The notes beneath the pieces are model-generated. The model was not told where the DNA came from. It searched no databases and saw only the letters and a program-made list of their open reading frames with translations. A DNA stretch of 64,000 nt from Unio delphinus (taxonomy: Eukaryota > Mollusca > Bivalvia > Unionida > Unionidae): positions 5,822,501 through 5,886,500 of the forward strand of contig JAQISU010000132.1 in assembly GCA_029339505.1 (NCBI GenBank), written 5' to 3'. Positions 11,376-22,345 of this stretch are shown one piece after another. A program made the position numbers and the translations under genes. Numbering within the stretch: the stretch's first letter is position 1; each line of letters opens with the position of its first letter.

Positions 11376-14300
11376 ACCGGTCGTCGCCCGGGTCAACAAG
11401 GACCGAACCTTCCGTTGTCCACTAGGACAGGTGACAATTGTGCTACTGGTCCTTTGCATAAAATCGGAGCGAGAGAGAGCGAGCGTTGCCATCGCCACCA
11501 GGAACATTAGAACTCTGGGGCAAACTGGAAGACTCCAAGAGTTGACACATGAGATGGAACACAACACATGGCACATTCTGTGACTCTGTGAAGTAAGATG
11601 GAAAGTCCTAAGGCAACACCAAACTGAATATGGGCATATATTATACTACAGTGGAGAGTTGGACAAGTCCGCTATGTAGTAGGCTCAGTTGTAAACAAAG
11701 CCATCAAACGATCTGTGCTTGAATGTTGCCCCATATCTAGCAGAATCATCTCCATTCGGCTAAAAGCATCTCCCTTTAACATTACAATTATCCAAGTCTA
11801 TGCTCCGACTACTGATCATGATGATGAAGAAATAGAGGAGTTTTACAACAAACTCCAGGGTATAATAAACATGGTAAGTAAAAAAGACATACTCATTATC
11901 CCAGGCTACTGGAATGCCAAAGCTGGCAAAGATGCTCTAAAAGAATGGGATGATTATTGTGGACCTTCTGCAATGAGCTTATCAATGAAAAAGACGCCTG
12001 CTCAAGTTCGCAAGCTACAACAATTTGGTACTAGCCAACACCCTGGGCCAACATAAAGCTTCACGATGCTGGACATGGCACACATCAAATGAAACTCATC
12101 ATAACCAGATCGACTACATACTGGTTCAAAACCGTTACCGATCTGGCATCAATAGAGCAAAAACAAAGAACGTTCCCAGGTGCTGATGTTGGGAGTGATC
12201 ACGAACTCGTCATTATGAACGTCCAAGTGAGGCTGAAGAAAATTAAGCCAAAGTAAATCAGGCTCAAATTCAACCTTGAATAGCTGAAGGACCCTAACAT
12301 CTGCAAGTCAAGCCACAATTGGAGTAAAATTTGCTCCACACCATGTTATGGATGCTGACGTTTAGGTGATGACAGACACTTTCAACACAGTCATGACAAA
12401 AGCTGTCAAGAACATAATTGGCCTCCATCGCCCAAAGAAAAAATCTCTAGGTTACAGAAGAGATTCTGAATCTGTGTGATGCCAGAAGTGACAGCAAAAC
12501 CACCAGACACACAACAGGGACCGTGGAGTGCTGAGAAATAAGAATACCAGGAAACAAAACCTCGAAGAAAGCAAAAGAAGATTGGATTGGACAAAAGAAC
12601 ACATAAATAGAGAGCAGTCTGATAAAGAATAGCAGCAAAAAGGCATTCCAAATTGTGAAAGACCTCACCAGACAGAAGCAACCAAGAGTCAGTACTATTC
12701 AAGACGAAAATGAAAAGTGCCTCACAGAAGCAAGTGACACTGTAGAAAGATGGACTGAGTATTGTAAAGAACACTACAACCATCCGTCAACAGGAGACCC
12801 AGAGGTGCTTGAAGTTCCAAACTCCACAAATGATGATGATGATTTACCCATTCTCAACAGGTGGAGTCAGCAATAAGAGCACTGAAGAATAAGAAGGCTG
12901 CAGGAGTAGACAACATCCCAGTTGAACTTATCAAGAATGGTCGAGAATCAGTGATAGAGCTAATAACACAAATCTACAACAAGATCTGTCAGACAGGCGA
13001 ATGGCCAACACAGCGGACCCAGTCACTGATTATAGCACTCCCCCCAAAAGGTAATCTCCAGCTGTGCCAAAATTACAGAACTATCAGTTTGATCAACCAT
13101 GCTAGTAAGGTGATGCTGAAGATCATCTTGAACAGACTGAACCCACAAGCAGAAGATTATAAGAACAATCAGGGTTCAGGAGTGGAAGAAGCACAACATA
13201 ACAAATATTGAATCTTAGGGTTCAGTGTGGAAAGCACTCACAACATCAGCAACAAATCTATCATGTGTTCATAGATTTCAAAAAGGCTTTTGATAGAGTG
13301 TGGCATGAGGCATTGTGGGCCAAAATGAAGAAGTACAACATGGGTCAAACGTTGACTGTATTAATAATGATATTAATCAAGCAGCCGTACGCCAAGGCTA
13401 CCAGTGCTGTTCAATGTTCTGTGGGGGACTGGTTCAAGACAACAGTTGTAGTACGGCAAGGCTGTCTCCTGTCACTCACGCTTTTCAACATCTACTTAGA
13501 GCAGATCATGAGCGAAGCCCTGGAAAACAACTGTGGGAAAGTCAGCATTGGAGGACACAAAATCACCAACCTCCGCTTTACAGACGACATTGATGGGCTG
13601 TTATACAGTGAAGATTAGCTTGCCAACTTAGTGAAGAACGTGGATGAAACATCTTCCTGATTTGACATGGAGATAAGTGCCAAGAAGACAAAGCTGATGG
13701 CAAATAATGGCAAACGAATCTCAACCAAGATTGAAGTCAAAAGACAGGAATGGGAAACTGGGCCAATTCAAATATCATGGTTCCATAATCACCGAAGAGG
13801 GATCAAGAGCAGAATTTTTGTCACGAGCAGCACAAACAACGTCAGCTATGTCAAAGCTAAGACCAGCGCCGGATTAAGCATCGTGGAGGCCCATAGGAAG
13901 TCAAACTTTTGGGGCCCCAGACGGTCTCATGGGGGCCCCTGATGGGGCCCATAAAAGTCACGGGGCCCATAGGCAGTTGCCTACTCTGCCTAATGGGTAA
14001 TCCGGGACTGGCTAAGACGCATCTGGAGAGACAAGACTATCTGTCTGAAAACTAAAATCTGACTATTAAGAGCACTAGTCATGTCAATCATTCTGTATTC
14101 ATGTGAGGCCTGGACCCTGACAGCAGAATTACAACGAAGAATCCAGGAAGTTGAAATGAAATGCAACAGACCCATCCTTCTCATCTGTTACATGGACCAC
14201 ATCACAAATGAAGAACTGCGAAACACCATCAGGCACAAAGTAGACCATTATGAAGACCTCCTCACCACTGCCAAAAAGAGAAAGCTGAAATGGTATGGCC

Positions 14301-14540
14301 ATGTCACTAGAGCCATCAGTATATCCACAACAGTACTGCAGGGCAGAATCCAAGGTGGCAGAAGGAGAGGCAGACAGAGATAAAAGTGAAGTGACGACAT
14401 CACAGAATGGACCAGGAAAGGTTTTGCAGAGACACAGGCATTGACACATGATCGACACAAGTGGAGGAAACTGGTCAGATGTTTAGCAGCACAGTGCCTC
14501 AACGACCAGACTAGGTCAAGAGACTGATGATGATGATGAA
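11376..14540 (+). mobile_element. RTE-like LINE, near full length but decayed (copy 1)
   Basis: A non-LTR retrotransposon with an AP-endonuclease followed by a reverse transcriptase. Endonuclease landmarks: ATRNIRTLGQTGRL (about 11493), IQVYAPTTDHDDEE (about 11788), ILIIPGYWNAKAG (about 11890), HNQIDYILV (about 12097) and GSDHELVIM (about 12190). RT landmarks: KKAAGVDNIPVELIKNG (about 12890), FIDFKKAFDRVWH (about 13268), VVRQGCLLSLTLFN (about 13447) and LRFTDDIDGL (about 13570). The C-terminal part includes HITNEELRNTIRHK and KLKWYGHV. The 3' end is a (TGA)n-like tail at 14522-14539, as in RTE-type elements. Inactivating changes are many: stops, frameshifts, Tyr in the endonuclease GDWNAK position (Asp is usual), and a MITE at 13864-14010. 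Partial copies of the same family lie at 17536-18194 (+) and 21490-22345 (-). The RTE assignment is by resemblance. Confidence 0.88.
13864..14010. mobile_element. hAT-like MITE, 147 bp, perfect 8-bp TSD
   Basis: The ends are inverted repeats: left CAGCGCCGGATTA, right (reverse complement) CAGTCCCGGATTA. The element is flanked by identical 8-bp copies of GCTAAGAC (13856-13863 and 14011-14018). The interior is rich in GGGGCCC words and has no coding capacity. An 8-bp target duplication with CAG-starting ends fits the hAT superfamily. Deleting the element and one GCTAAGAC restores LINE sequence that aligns with the uninterrupted paralogue near 17660-17690. Confidence 0.9.
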
Positions 14541-15476
14541 ATCTAGGAAAGGTCTTGTAACATACAAAACATCTCAAGGGACCATTACTACTGCCCCACT
14601 GAACTTATTAGGGTTATTCCAAGTTGTTGCTTGATGCCTGCACGCAACATTTTGGAATTTAGTCCTGGAAAGATGGATTTAAAGATAGGAAACGTCTCAA
14701 GTGGGGATGTAGCACAAAATTAAAATTTAGAACATATTAACCATCTCAAGAGACTTTTACTGTTACTCAGTAGGGTTATATTTCAGAGCCATGGGTGTTT
14801 ATTCCAAGTAGTTGCATCATGCCAGCATACCTTTCTTAAAAAAAATTTTAGTTTAAAAAAAGGACTATTTTCAAGGTAGAAGATACATAGAGGGGAGATG
14901 TTGCATAACATTATAGTAGGAAAATATTAAATGTCCAAAGTATCTATTACTATTGACCCATAGACTTGTATTTCACAGTTATGGAGGTTACGTCAGTGAA
15001 TGTTGTGTGATGCAAACATGCCGTTAAAAAAAAATTATTCCTTTTAAATACAATTGTAAATCTAGGAAAAGTCTTCAAGGGAGATGTTTGCAACAATAAA
15101 AAATTTGGAACATATTAAGGGTCCGAGGATCATGTTACTTCTGTCCCAATCAACTTGTTGGAATTATTCCAAGTTGTTACACAAATATTTAGATTCGTCG
15201 CAGATTCCTCTGCACTTGATTTCTAAATGTATCTTTAAAAAAGTAGCGTAATTCATACGGTATGTTTAATGCAAGAAAAGCTAAATGCATTCATTTGATA
15301 AATTGATTGATGTTATGTAAACATATTTATTAATATTTATTTGTGTAAATAAAACTAACTCTGGAAATGTTGATTCCAAATATAAACAAGACAACACGTT
15401 TGAAAGTTTAAATCATTGATCAGAAATTGCTGTTGAGTTTAGGAAATATAGAAACTTCATTTTAATAGTCATTAAT
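14541..15476. other. Gene-free stretch, probably old duplicated repeat
   Basis: No coding frame is supported. Phrases such as ATTCCAAGTTGTT, AAATCTAGGAAA, GGAACATATTAA and GGAGATGTTGCA-like words recur several times between 14540 and 15180 at 100-250 bp intervals. This suggests a very degraded long-period tandem repeat that may begin at the LINE's end. Confidence 0.4.
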
Positions 15477-17062
15477 ACAGTTTATACTATATTTGTATGT
15501 TTATATATTTATACTATATTTGTATGTTGATGACATTGTTGATACAGTTTATACTATATTTGTATGTTGATTACATTGTTGATACAGTTTATACTATATT
15601 TGTATGTTGATTACATTGTTGATACAGTTTATACTATATTTGTAATTTGATTACATTGTTGATACAGTTTATACTATATTTGTAATTTGATTACATTGTT
15701 GATACAGTTTATACTATATTTGTAATTTGATTACATTGTTGATACAGTTTATACTATATTTGTATGTTGATTACATTGTTGATACAGTTTATACTATATT
15801 TGTATGTTGATTACATTGTTGATACAGTTTATACTATATTTGTATGTTGATTACATTGTTGATACAGTTTATACTATATTTGTATGTTGATTACATTGTT
15901 GATACAGTTTATACTATATTTGTAATTTGATTACATTGTTGATACAGTTTATACTATATTTGTAATTTGATTACATTGTTGATACAGTTTATACTATATT
16001 TGTAATTTGATTACATTGTTGATACAGTTTATACTATATTTGTAATTTGATTACATTGTTGATACAGTTTATACTATATTTGTATGTTGATGACATTGTT
16101 GATACAGTTTATACTATATTTGTAATTTGATTACATTGTTGATACAGTTTAGACTATATTTGTATGTTGATGACATTGTTGATACAGTTTATACTATATT
16201 TGTACTTTGATTACATTGTTGATACAGTTTATACTATATTTGTATGTTGATGACATTGTTGATACAGTTTATACTATATTTGTACTTTGATTACATTGTT
16301 GATACAGTTTATACTATATTTGTATGTTGATGACATTGTTGATACAGTTTATACTATATTTGTACTTTGATTACATTGTTGATACAGTTTATACTATATT
16401 TGTATGTTGATGACATTGTTGATACAGTTTATACTATATTTGTACTTTGATTACATTGTTGATACAGTTTATACTATATTTGTATGTTGATTACATTGTT
16501 GATACAGTTTATACTATATTTGTAATTTGATTACATTGTTGATACAGTTTATACTATATTTGTATGTTGATTACATTGTTGATACAGTTTATACTATATT
16601 TGTACTTTGATTACATTGTTGATACAGTTTATACTATATTTGTACTTTGATTACATTGTTGATACAGTTTATACTATATTTGTATGTTGATTACATTGTT
16701 GATACAGTTTATACTATATTTGTACTTTGATTACATTGTTGATACAGTTTATACTATATTTGTATGTTGATGACATTGTTGATACAGTTTATACTATATT
16801 TGTACTTTGATTACATTGTTGATACAGTTTATACTATATTTGTATGTTGATGACATTGTTGATACAGTTTATACTATATTTGTATTTTGATTACATTGTT
16901 GATACAGTTTATACTATATTTGTATGTTGATTACATTGTTGATACAGTTTATACTATATTTGTAATTTGATTACATTGTTGATACAGTTTATACTATATT
17001 TGTATGTTGATTACATTGTTGATACAGTTTATACTATATTTGTACTTTGATTACATTGTTGT
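15477..17062. repeat. Minisatellite, 40 bp unit, about 39 copies
   Basis: The unit is GATACAGTTTATACTATATT followed by TGTANNTTGATKACATTGTT. Period 40 is strict. Variable positions give three main unit types (TATG, TAAT and TACT after TG). From about 16161 to 16480 TATG-with-TGAC units alternate with TACT-with-TTAC units, an 80-bp higher-order repeat. It is non-coding. Confidence 0.97.
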
Positions 17063-17298
17063 TCACAAGTGAATGTCACATCCTGTCTTAAATTTCACTT
17101 TAAACCGATGAAAATGAAAGAAATATATACTTACTTTATGCTTCGCTGACGAATTGTTGCAGAAACGTACAACATCTTGAACTTTCCCATCTAGAAGATT
17201 GAATACATTATTGACGAATACCTTCGTCACAGATTTATTTGTCGTCTCGTTGCTTACGTATTTTTCCATGCAAATAGTTTTAAAAAAATATCAGAAAA

Positions 17299-17532
17299 AG
17301 CGCAACAACTCGGGATTCCGAATTGTTGCATTATCCCAAACTGGAGCCCAACACAATTTTTTTTAAAAAGTATGTTTATGTATGTGTGTGTTCCCCTGAT
17401 GTGTTGCTTTGTGGTTTTTTTAGAATTTTTCTTCAACTTTACCCTAACCTTAATTTTTCCCATCGGGATTATATACTTGTAGAGGGATATTTTGGTCCCT
17501 GATGTTTCTATGGAGGGGTGTCCCAGGCTTTG
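17299..17532. repeat. Palindrome plus second copy of the left-edge repeat
   Basis: At about 17302-17329 GCAACAACTCGG is followed by CCGAATTGTTGC, an almost perfect inverted repeat related to the one near 10905-10945. Positions 17355-17530 are homologous to 310-485. Together they may be one inserted element of unknown class directly upstream of LINE copy 2. Confidence 0.5.
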
Positions 17533-17535
17533 AGA

Positions 17536-18194
17536 TTAAAGTCAGAGGACATGTTCTGGAAACAGTAGGCGAGTTCAGATATACTGGTTCAATAATCACC
17601 AAAGAGTCACGTGAAAAAGAGCATACTTTTTGTCACGTGCAGCACAAACAACGGCAGCTGTGTCAAAGCTAAAACCCATCTGGAGAGACAGGTATATCTG
17701 TCTGAAAACTAAAATAAGACTATTGAGAGCAGTAGTCGTCTCAGTCTTTCTGATTTCATATGAGGCCTGGACCCTGCCAGCAGAATTACAACAAAGAATC
17801 CAGGCACTTGAAATGAGATGCTTTGAAATGAGATGCTACAGAACCATCTCTTACATGGACCACATCACAAATGAAGAAGTGCGTAACACCATCAGGCACA
17901 AAGTAGATCATTATGAAGACCTCCTCACCACAATCAAAAAGAGAAAGCTGAAATGGTATGGCCATGTCACTAGAGTCAACAGTCTATCCACAACAGAACT
18001 GCAGGGCAATGTCCAGGGTGGTAGAAAGAAGGTGAGGTAGACAGAGAAATAAGTGGGCTGACAACTATACAGAAAGGACCAGGAAAAGTTCTGCAGAGAC
18101 ACGGGCATTGGCACATGATTGAGGCAAGTGGAGGGAACTGGTCAGATGTTCAGGAGCACAGTGCCTCAACGACCACACTAGGTCAAGAGACTGA
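17536..18194 (+). mobile_element. RTE-like LINE, 5'-truncated (copy 2)
   Basis: This corresponds to the last fifth of copy 1, with the frame fragment at 17630-18040 containing SRAAQTTAAVSKLKPIWRD, SYEAWTLPAELQQRIQ, HITNEEVRNTIRHK and KLKWYGHVTR. The family's 3' end follows (CTAGGTCAAGAGACTGA), then a trinucleotide tail. The 5' truncation is typical of incomplete target-primed reverse transcription. It lacks the MITE found in copy 1 and therefore serves as its empty site. It carries a small duplication (GAAATGAGATGCT twice, about 17810-17835) and ends in stops. Confidence 0.88.
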
Positions 18195-18218
18195 ATACTA
18201 CTACTACTACTACTACTG

Positions 18219-18276
<58 letters not shown>
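18195..18276. repeat. (ACT)n-(AAT)n microsatellite at LINE 3' end
   Basis: About 24 bp of ACT repeats followed by about 56 bp of AAT repeats, directly abutting LINE copy 2. It probably expanded from the element's short-repeat tail. Confidence 0.9.
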
Positions 18277-18277
<1 letters not shown>

Positions 18278-19254
18278 TTCTGACAGTTTTCTTATATATT
18301 ATTTTATAATTTATTGTTCACTTAATAGGTTGAGAATTGGGTCGGGCTTCCTTAGATTCTCATAATCTAGCGACAATTAAGATAGTGTAGGAACAAATAC
18401 AGACACAATAACACACTGTACAACATTGTATAACATTGTATACAACATGTATAACATGATGATATTAAACATATCAAAAAATAATTTCAATTATAAAACA
18501 TCGTTGTAGTCACTGGCGAATAATGGTTTCCCAAATTAACATAAATGCTTCTTTCCTTTCAGATTTGATTGCAATATATTTTGTCTAGATTATAATGGTC
18601 TTTAAGAAAACCTTTCAACCCATCTAATTTAGATACATCTATCGTTGCAGCATTTGGCTAGAAGAAAAAAAAGAGAAAAAAGGTTGTCTATATATTCTAT
18701 CTCTAATTGTATGTATCTTCCAGCTGTTTTGCACTTGGCACCATAGCCATGTTTGTTAAATTCTTAATCCAGTGGGACACACCATTCCACAATGAGATTA
18801 TCACATTGCGTCCCCAAAGCATATATATGTATATTCTCCAGGTATTTTTACCAAACGTACATTATCAGTATCGGACAATTTAATTTTATACAGAAATTAA
18901 TTAATTGCAAAAATTCTATGAGTAACACAAAAGTGGAAACATTGTGATTTTGAGTTTCTTTTTATTTAAAAACCTTTAGCATATATGTCAGGCCATATTC
19001 ATTGAAATATTCATTCCATTCATTTTCATTAGCTGGATTGACATCCATTTATAAAAGTGAGCTATAATAATCTTTAATAGTCTTTACTCCCTTTATTGTT
19101 ATAAAATACAATTTCTTAACGGAAATGGATAAATGTTCTTACCAGTTTCTTTAAATCTATATGTGACTTTTACATATCTACTTTACACATTGAAAGGTAA
19201 GGAAAATCATAAGATATCTAGCTTTAAAGTCGATACAAGTTTTCAGATCTGTAT
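18277..19254. other. Gene-free stretch, possibly decayed LINE
   Basis: No intact frame. Reverse-strand translation between about 18540 and 19130 gives short runs such as LDGLKGFLKDHYNLDKIYCN and KGVKTIKDYYSSLL, reminiscent of the connector region of L1/Tx1-type proteins, but stops are frequent. This may be an old LINE fragment; the support is weak. Confidence 0.3.
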
Positions 19255-19575
19255 ATATGTCTGTGATTTGGATTTTAACGAAGCTTTATCAATTTTTTTT
19301 AGACATATCACTACGATGTCTGCACTGTGGCAGTTTATAGTGATGTCTGGCACTGGGGCATCATGCCGCAGACATGTAGCATGATGTCCCACCTAGTCAC
19401 ATTATCCTGACACCAGGCCAACCAGTCCTAACACTAATCTCTTAATGCTGAGGAGAAAGCGAGGCAGCTGTTAGTACCATTTTTGTAAGTCGTTGGTATG
19501 GCTTGGCCAGGAATAGAACCAACAACCTCCTGCATCCGAGGTTGACGCTGTAACTACTATGCCACCGGAGCGTTC
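19255..19575 (-). mobile_element. tRNA-derived SINE, family A (copy 2)
   Basis: Inverted copy. The head (CGCTCCGGTGGCATAGTAG, B-box-like sequence near 19515) is at the right. The body CTGGTGTCAGGATAATGTGA and GATGCCCCAGTGCCAGACAT runs leftward, and the 3' tail TTAAAATCCAAATCACAGAC ends near 19255. This copy shows the family tail, also seen at 48425 and 57240. Confidence 0.88.
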
Positions 19576-19693
19576 CTGATTAGCAAGCATATTAGCAAAT
19601 ATAGATTACATTATGTTCAAACCATTCCAGTAGAAAACTGTGCAATGTTCACCTTATCATGTATAAACATCTTCTGTCCGAGGTATACATTTC

Positions 19694-19773
<80 letters not shown>

Positions 19774-20101
19774 CCTTGAACGAAATGCAGATTATACATT
19801 TATAAATTAAATACATTTTGTTTGTTTCTTTAAGGTTTAAGAATGGTATCTATTATATAGTTCTTTTAGCGTACTTGGGAGTCTCGGGGTCAATCAAAGC
19901 AGTCAATGACTATTAAAAACTAACACTACACCATCAACATGCCTCATGGAGTGACTAACACTCAGTCATTTGCAATTTACCATCCAGTTATCACTTATCC
20001 AGCATCGTAACATTTACAATCCAACAAAACGAGCTAGGAGCATACATAAGCAATACACACGCATACAACAAGGCTAGAATGTTAAAGAAGACAAACAAAA
20101 T

Positions 20102-20135
<34 letters not shown>

Positions 20136-20252
20136 TTAAAAGGTGTCAAGTGGGGAATAATTAAAAATACCAGTCAAATGTGGACCTTATTAAATAATGC
20201 TCATATTGCAAAGTCTATCAAAGAGAACATTACGAGAAGAAATTTGTACAAG
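19576..20252. other. Spacer with (AT)n and (CA)n microsatellites
   Basis: (AT)n at 19699-19767 and (CA)n at 20106-20132. No gene is recognised. Confidence 0.6.
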
Positions 20253-20817
20253 CAGGGCCGTATTATCCATAAGGCTGACTAGGCTGAAGCCTAGGGGCCC
20301 ACCAAGTGCAGGAGTCCATGCAACCTTTAGCCATGCCATGGCAATGCTGTGTAATCGAAAATTCCACATTAAAATAATTCCTACTCCATGCCATAACAAT
20401 CAGACTGCTGCTAAATTCCACCTTTTTAAATCATCTTTGGTAAGTTTGTATTAATTAAAAGAGCGCGAAATTCTCGGGTGGCTGTCGAGGGCCCAAAGAA
20501 GCTCGAAGCCTAGGGGCCCTGCCATTCGCGGGTGGCTGTCGAAGGGCCCAAAGAAGCTCGAAGCCTAGGGGCCCTGCCATTCGCGGGTGGCTGTCGAAGG
20601 GCCCAAAAAAGCTCGAAGCCTAGGGGCCCTGCCATTCGCTGGTGGCTGTCGAAGGGCCCAAAGAAGCTCGAAGCCTAGGGGCCCTGCCATTCGCGGGTGG
20701 CTGTCGAAGGGCCTAAAGAAGCTCGAAGCCTAGGGGCCTTGCCATTCGTGGGTGGCTGTCGAAGGGCCCAAAGAAGCTCGAAGCCTAGGGGCCCTGCCAT
20801 GGGTTAATACGGCACTG
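20253..20817. mobile_element. hAT-like non-autonomous element, 565 bp
   Basis: The left end CAGGGCCGTATTATCC and the reverse-complemented right end CAGTGCCGTATTAACC match at 14 of 16 positions and resemble the termini of the MITE at 13864. Subterminal GCCTAGGGGCCC words are typical of this group. Flanking octamers TGTACAAG (20245-20252) and TGTATGGG (20818-20825) agree at 5 of 8 positions, all differences being transitions, consistent with an aged 8-bp target duplication. There is no transposase inside. About 330 bp of the interior is a 55-bp tandem array. Confidence 0.8.
20471..20800. repeat. 55-bp tandem repeat inside hAT-like element, 6 copies
   Basis: Unit landmarks are TCGCGGGTGGCTGTCGAAGG, then CCCAAAGAAGCTCGAAGCC, then TAGGGGCCCTGCCAT. 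The five complete copies start at 20526, 20581, 20636, 20691 and 20746, after a divergent first copy. Each unit carries the element's own subterminal TAGGGGCCC word, so the array arose by expansion inside the transposon. Confidence 0.95.
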
Positions 20818-21489
20818 TGTATGGGTTCAACACTATGACATTTCCTTTCTTTACATTGTGTTATTTTCATAAGCAAATGAGGACTTTCTACTCAGACAGG
20901 GAATGCAAGGCCTCGTGTACTCCATGACAACTGAAGACATGTCTTACACAATACAACATAGGACTTTCTTATTATCACATGTACAAACAAAAATTAAAGA
21001 TGAAATTCATCTTTGTTGTTGTTATAGGGTTTTACGCCATTTTTCAGCACCTGATGTGATAGACTATAGGCAGATCAGATTTACGTTACATGAAGTTTTT
21101 TTAATGATGCAAGACTGTTTGAAAACCACCGTCCTTATTAGGAGTGATGGGATTAATCGATATATCAATGCATCGTTACCTTTCCCTAAAGATATCCATC
21201 TTGATGCGAGAGGTGAAGAATCAATACAAAATGATACCTATCCTTTAAACGTTACTTTTATCTTTAGCAGTCATGCATAGTTATTATTATTTTTCCTTTT
21301 CGATCATCGATGAGGTACACACCTTGGGCATGCAACTGCTTATAATTATGTCAGATTAATAAAAGCAACTATTGATAAAACCCATGTGCCCTCTATAAAT
21401 TAGCAGAAGATGGTTTGAAATGTCGTGGTTATAAATATTTCTCTGCCAATTCCACGCTAATTATTTCATCCCGTCTGCCACTGATAACA
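20818..21489. other. Spacer with doubtful 125-codon frame and SINE-B scrap
   Basis: A frame at 20903-21280 (+) has no recognisable domain. It runs across a SINE-B 3' fragment at 21014-21052 (GTTGTTGTTAT, then TTTTACGCCATTTTTCAGCA), which argues against a real gene. Confidence 0.5.
21014..21052 (-). mobile_element. SINE family B, 3' end fragment
   Basis: It matches the reverse complement of the SINE-B terminus at about 32965-33000 (TGCTGAAAAATGGCGTTAAA followed by an AAC-rich tail). Confidence 0.65.
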
Positions 21490-22345
21490 TATATTGACAT
21501 AAGATGGTTTTTCATGGCTTCGCCCATGATGCGCTCTAAGGAGACGCTGAAAAGCGTAGGTGACTGGGTGACAGGAGGCAGTTTTGACATACTCCGACTG
21601 TTGTCTGCAACCAGTCCCCCACATACCCTTGAGCAATTACTGCACTGGTAGTCTTGGCGTACAGCTGCTTGATGGTATTGGTCAACGTTTGACTCATGTA
21701 GTACTTCTTTATTGTGGCTCACAATACCTCATGCCACACTCTCTCAAAGGCTTTTCTTTTGAAAGATATGAACATATGATGGATGTCTTGCTGATGTTGC
21801 GAGTACTTTTCACAGAGAACCATGAGCTTGGATATTTGTTATGTTGTGCCTCTTCCATTCCGGAACCCTGCCTGTTCTTCAGCAATTATTTCTTCTGCTT
21901 GTGGTTTAAGTCTGTTCACGGTGTTCTTCAACATGACCTAACTAGCAAGGCTTATCAAACCGATAGTTCTGTAATGTTGGCACAGCTTAGATAGAGTCCT
22001 TCAGCTGTTCAAGGTTGAATTTGAGCCTGATTTTCTTTGGCTTGTTAATTTTCTTCAGCCTCACCCGGAAGCTCATAATCAGGAGGTCGTGATTACTCCC
22101 AACATCAGCACCTGGGAACTTCCTTGTTTTTGCTCTGTTGATGCCAGATCAGTAACGGTTTTGAACCAATATGTAGTCGATCTGGTTATGGTGGGTTCCA
22201 CATCGTGCATGCCATGTCCAGCGTCGTGAAGCTTTATGTTGGCCCCGGATGTTGGCTAGTACCAAGTTAATGTAGCTTGCGAGCTCGAGCATATGTCTCC
22301 CTCTTACATTAGTACGCTCATTGCAAGAAGGTTCACAATGACCAT
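21490..22345 (-). mobile_element. RTE-like LINE, internally deleted (copy 3)
   Basis: On the minus strand the endonuclease C-terminal half (GQHKASRRWTWHARCGTHHN, IDYILVQNRY, GADVGSNHDLLIM, RLKFNLEQLKDS) lies at about 22010-22345. It joins directly, near 21997, to reverse-transcriptase sequence (CQHYRTIGLISLAS, then HHMFISFK, RVWHEVLWATIKKY, VGVCQNCLLSP) running down to about 21500. Compared with copy 1, some 750 bp between endonuclease and RT is missing, and both ends are truncated. Frameshifts and stops are present. Confidence 0.85.

Noticed and set aside
13315..13593. 92-codon frame inside the LINE
   Set aside because: Out-of-frame shadow of the reverse-transcriptase frame at 13208-13618.
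20903..21280. 125-codon frame as a gene
   Set aside because: It crosses a SINE-B 3' fragment at 21014-21052 and has no domain.
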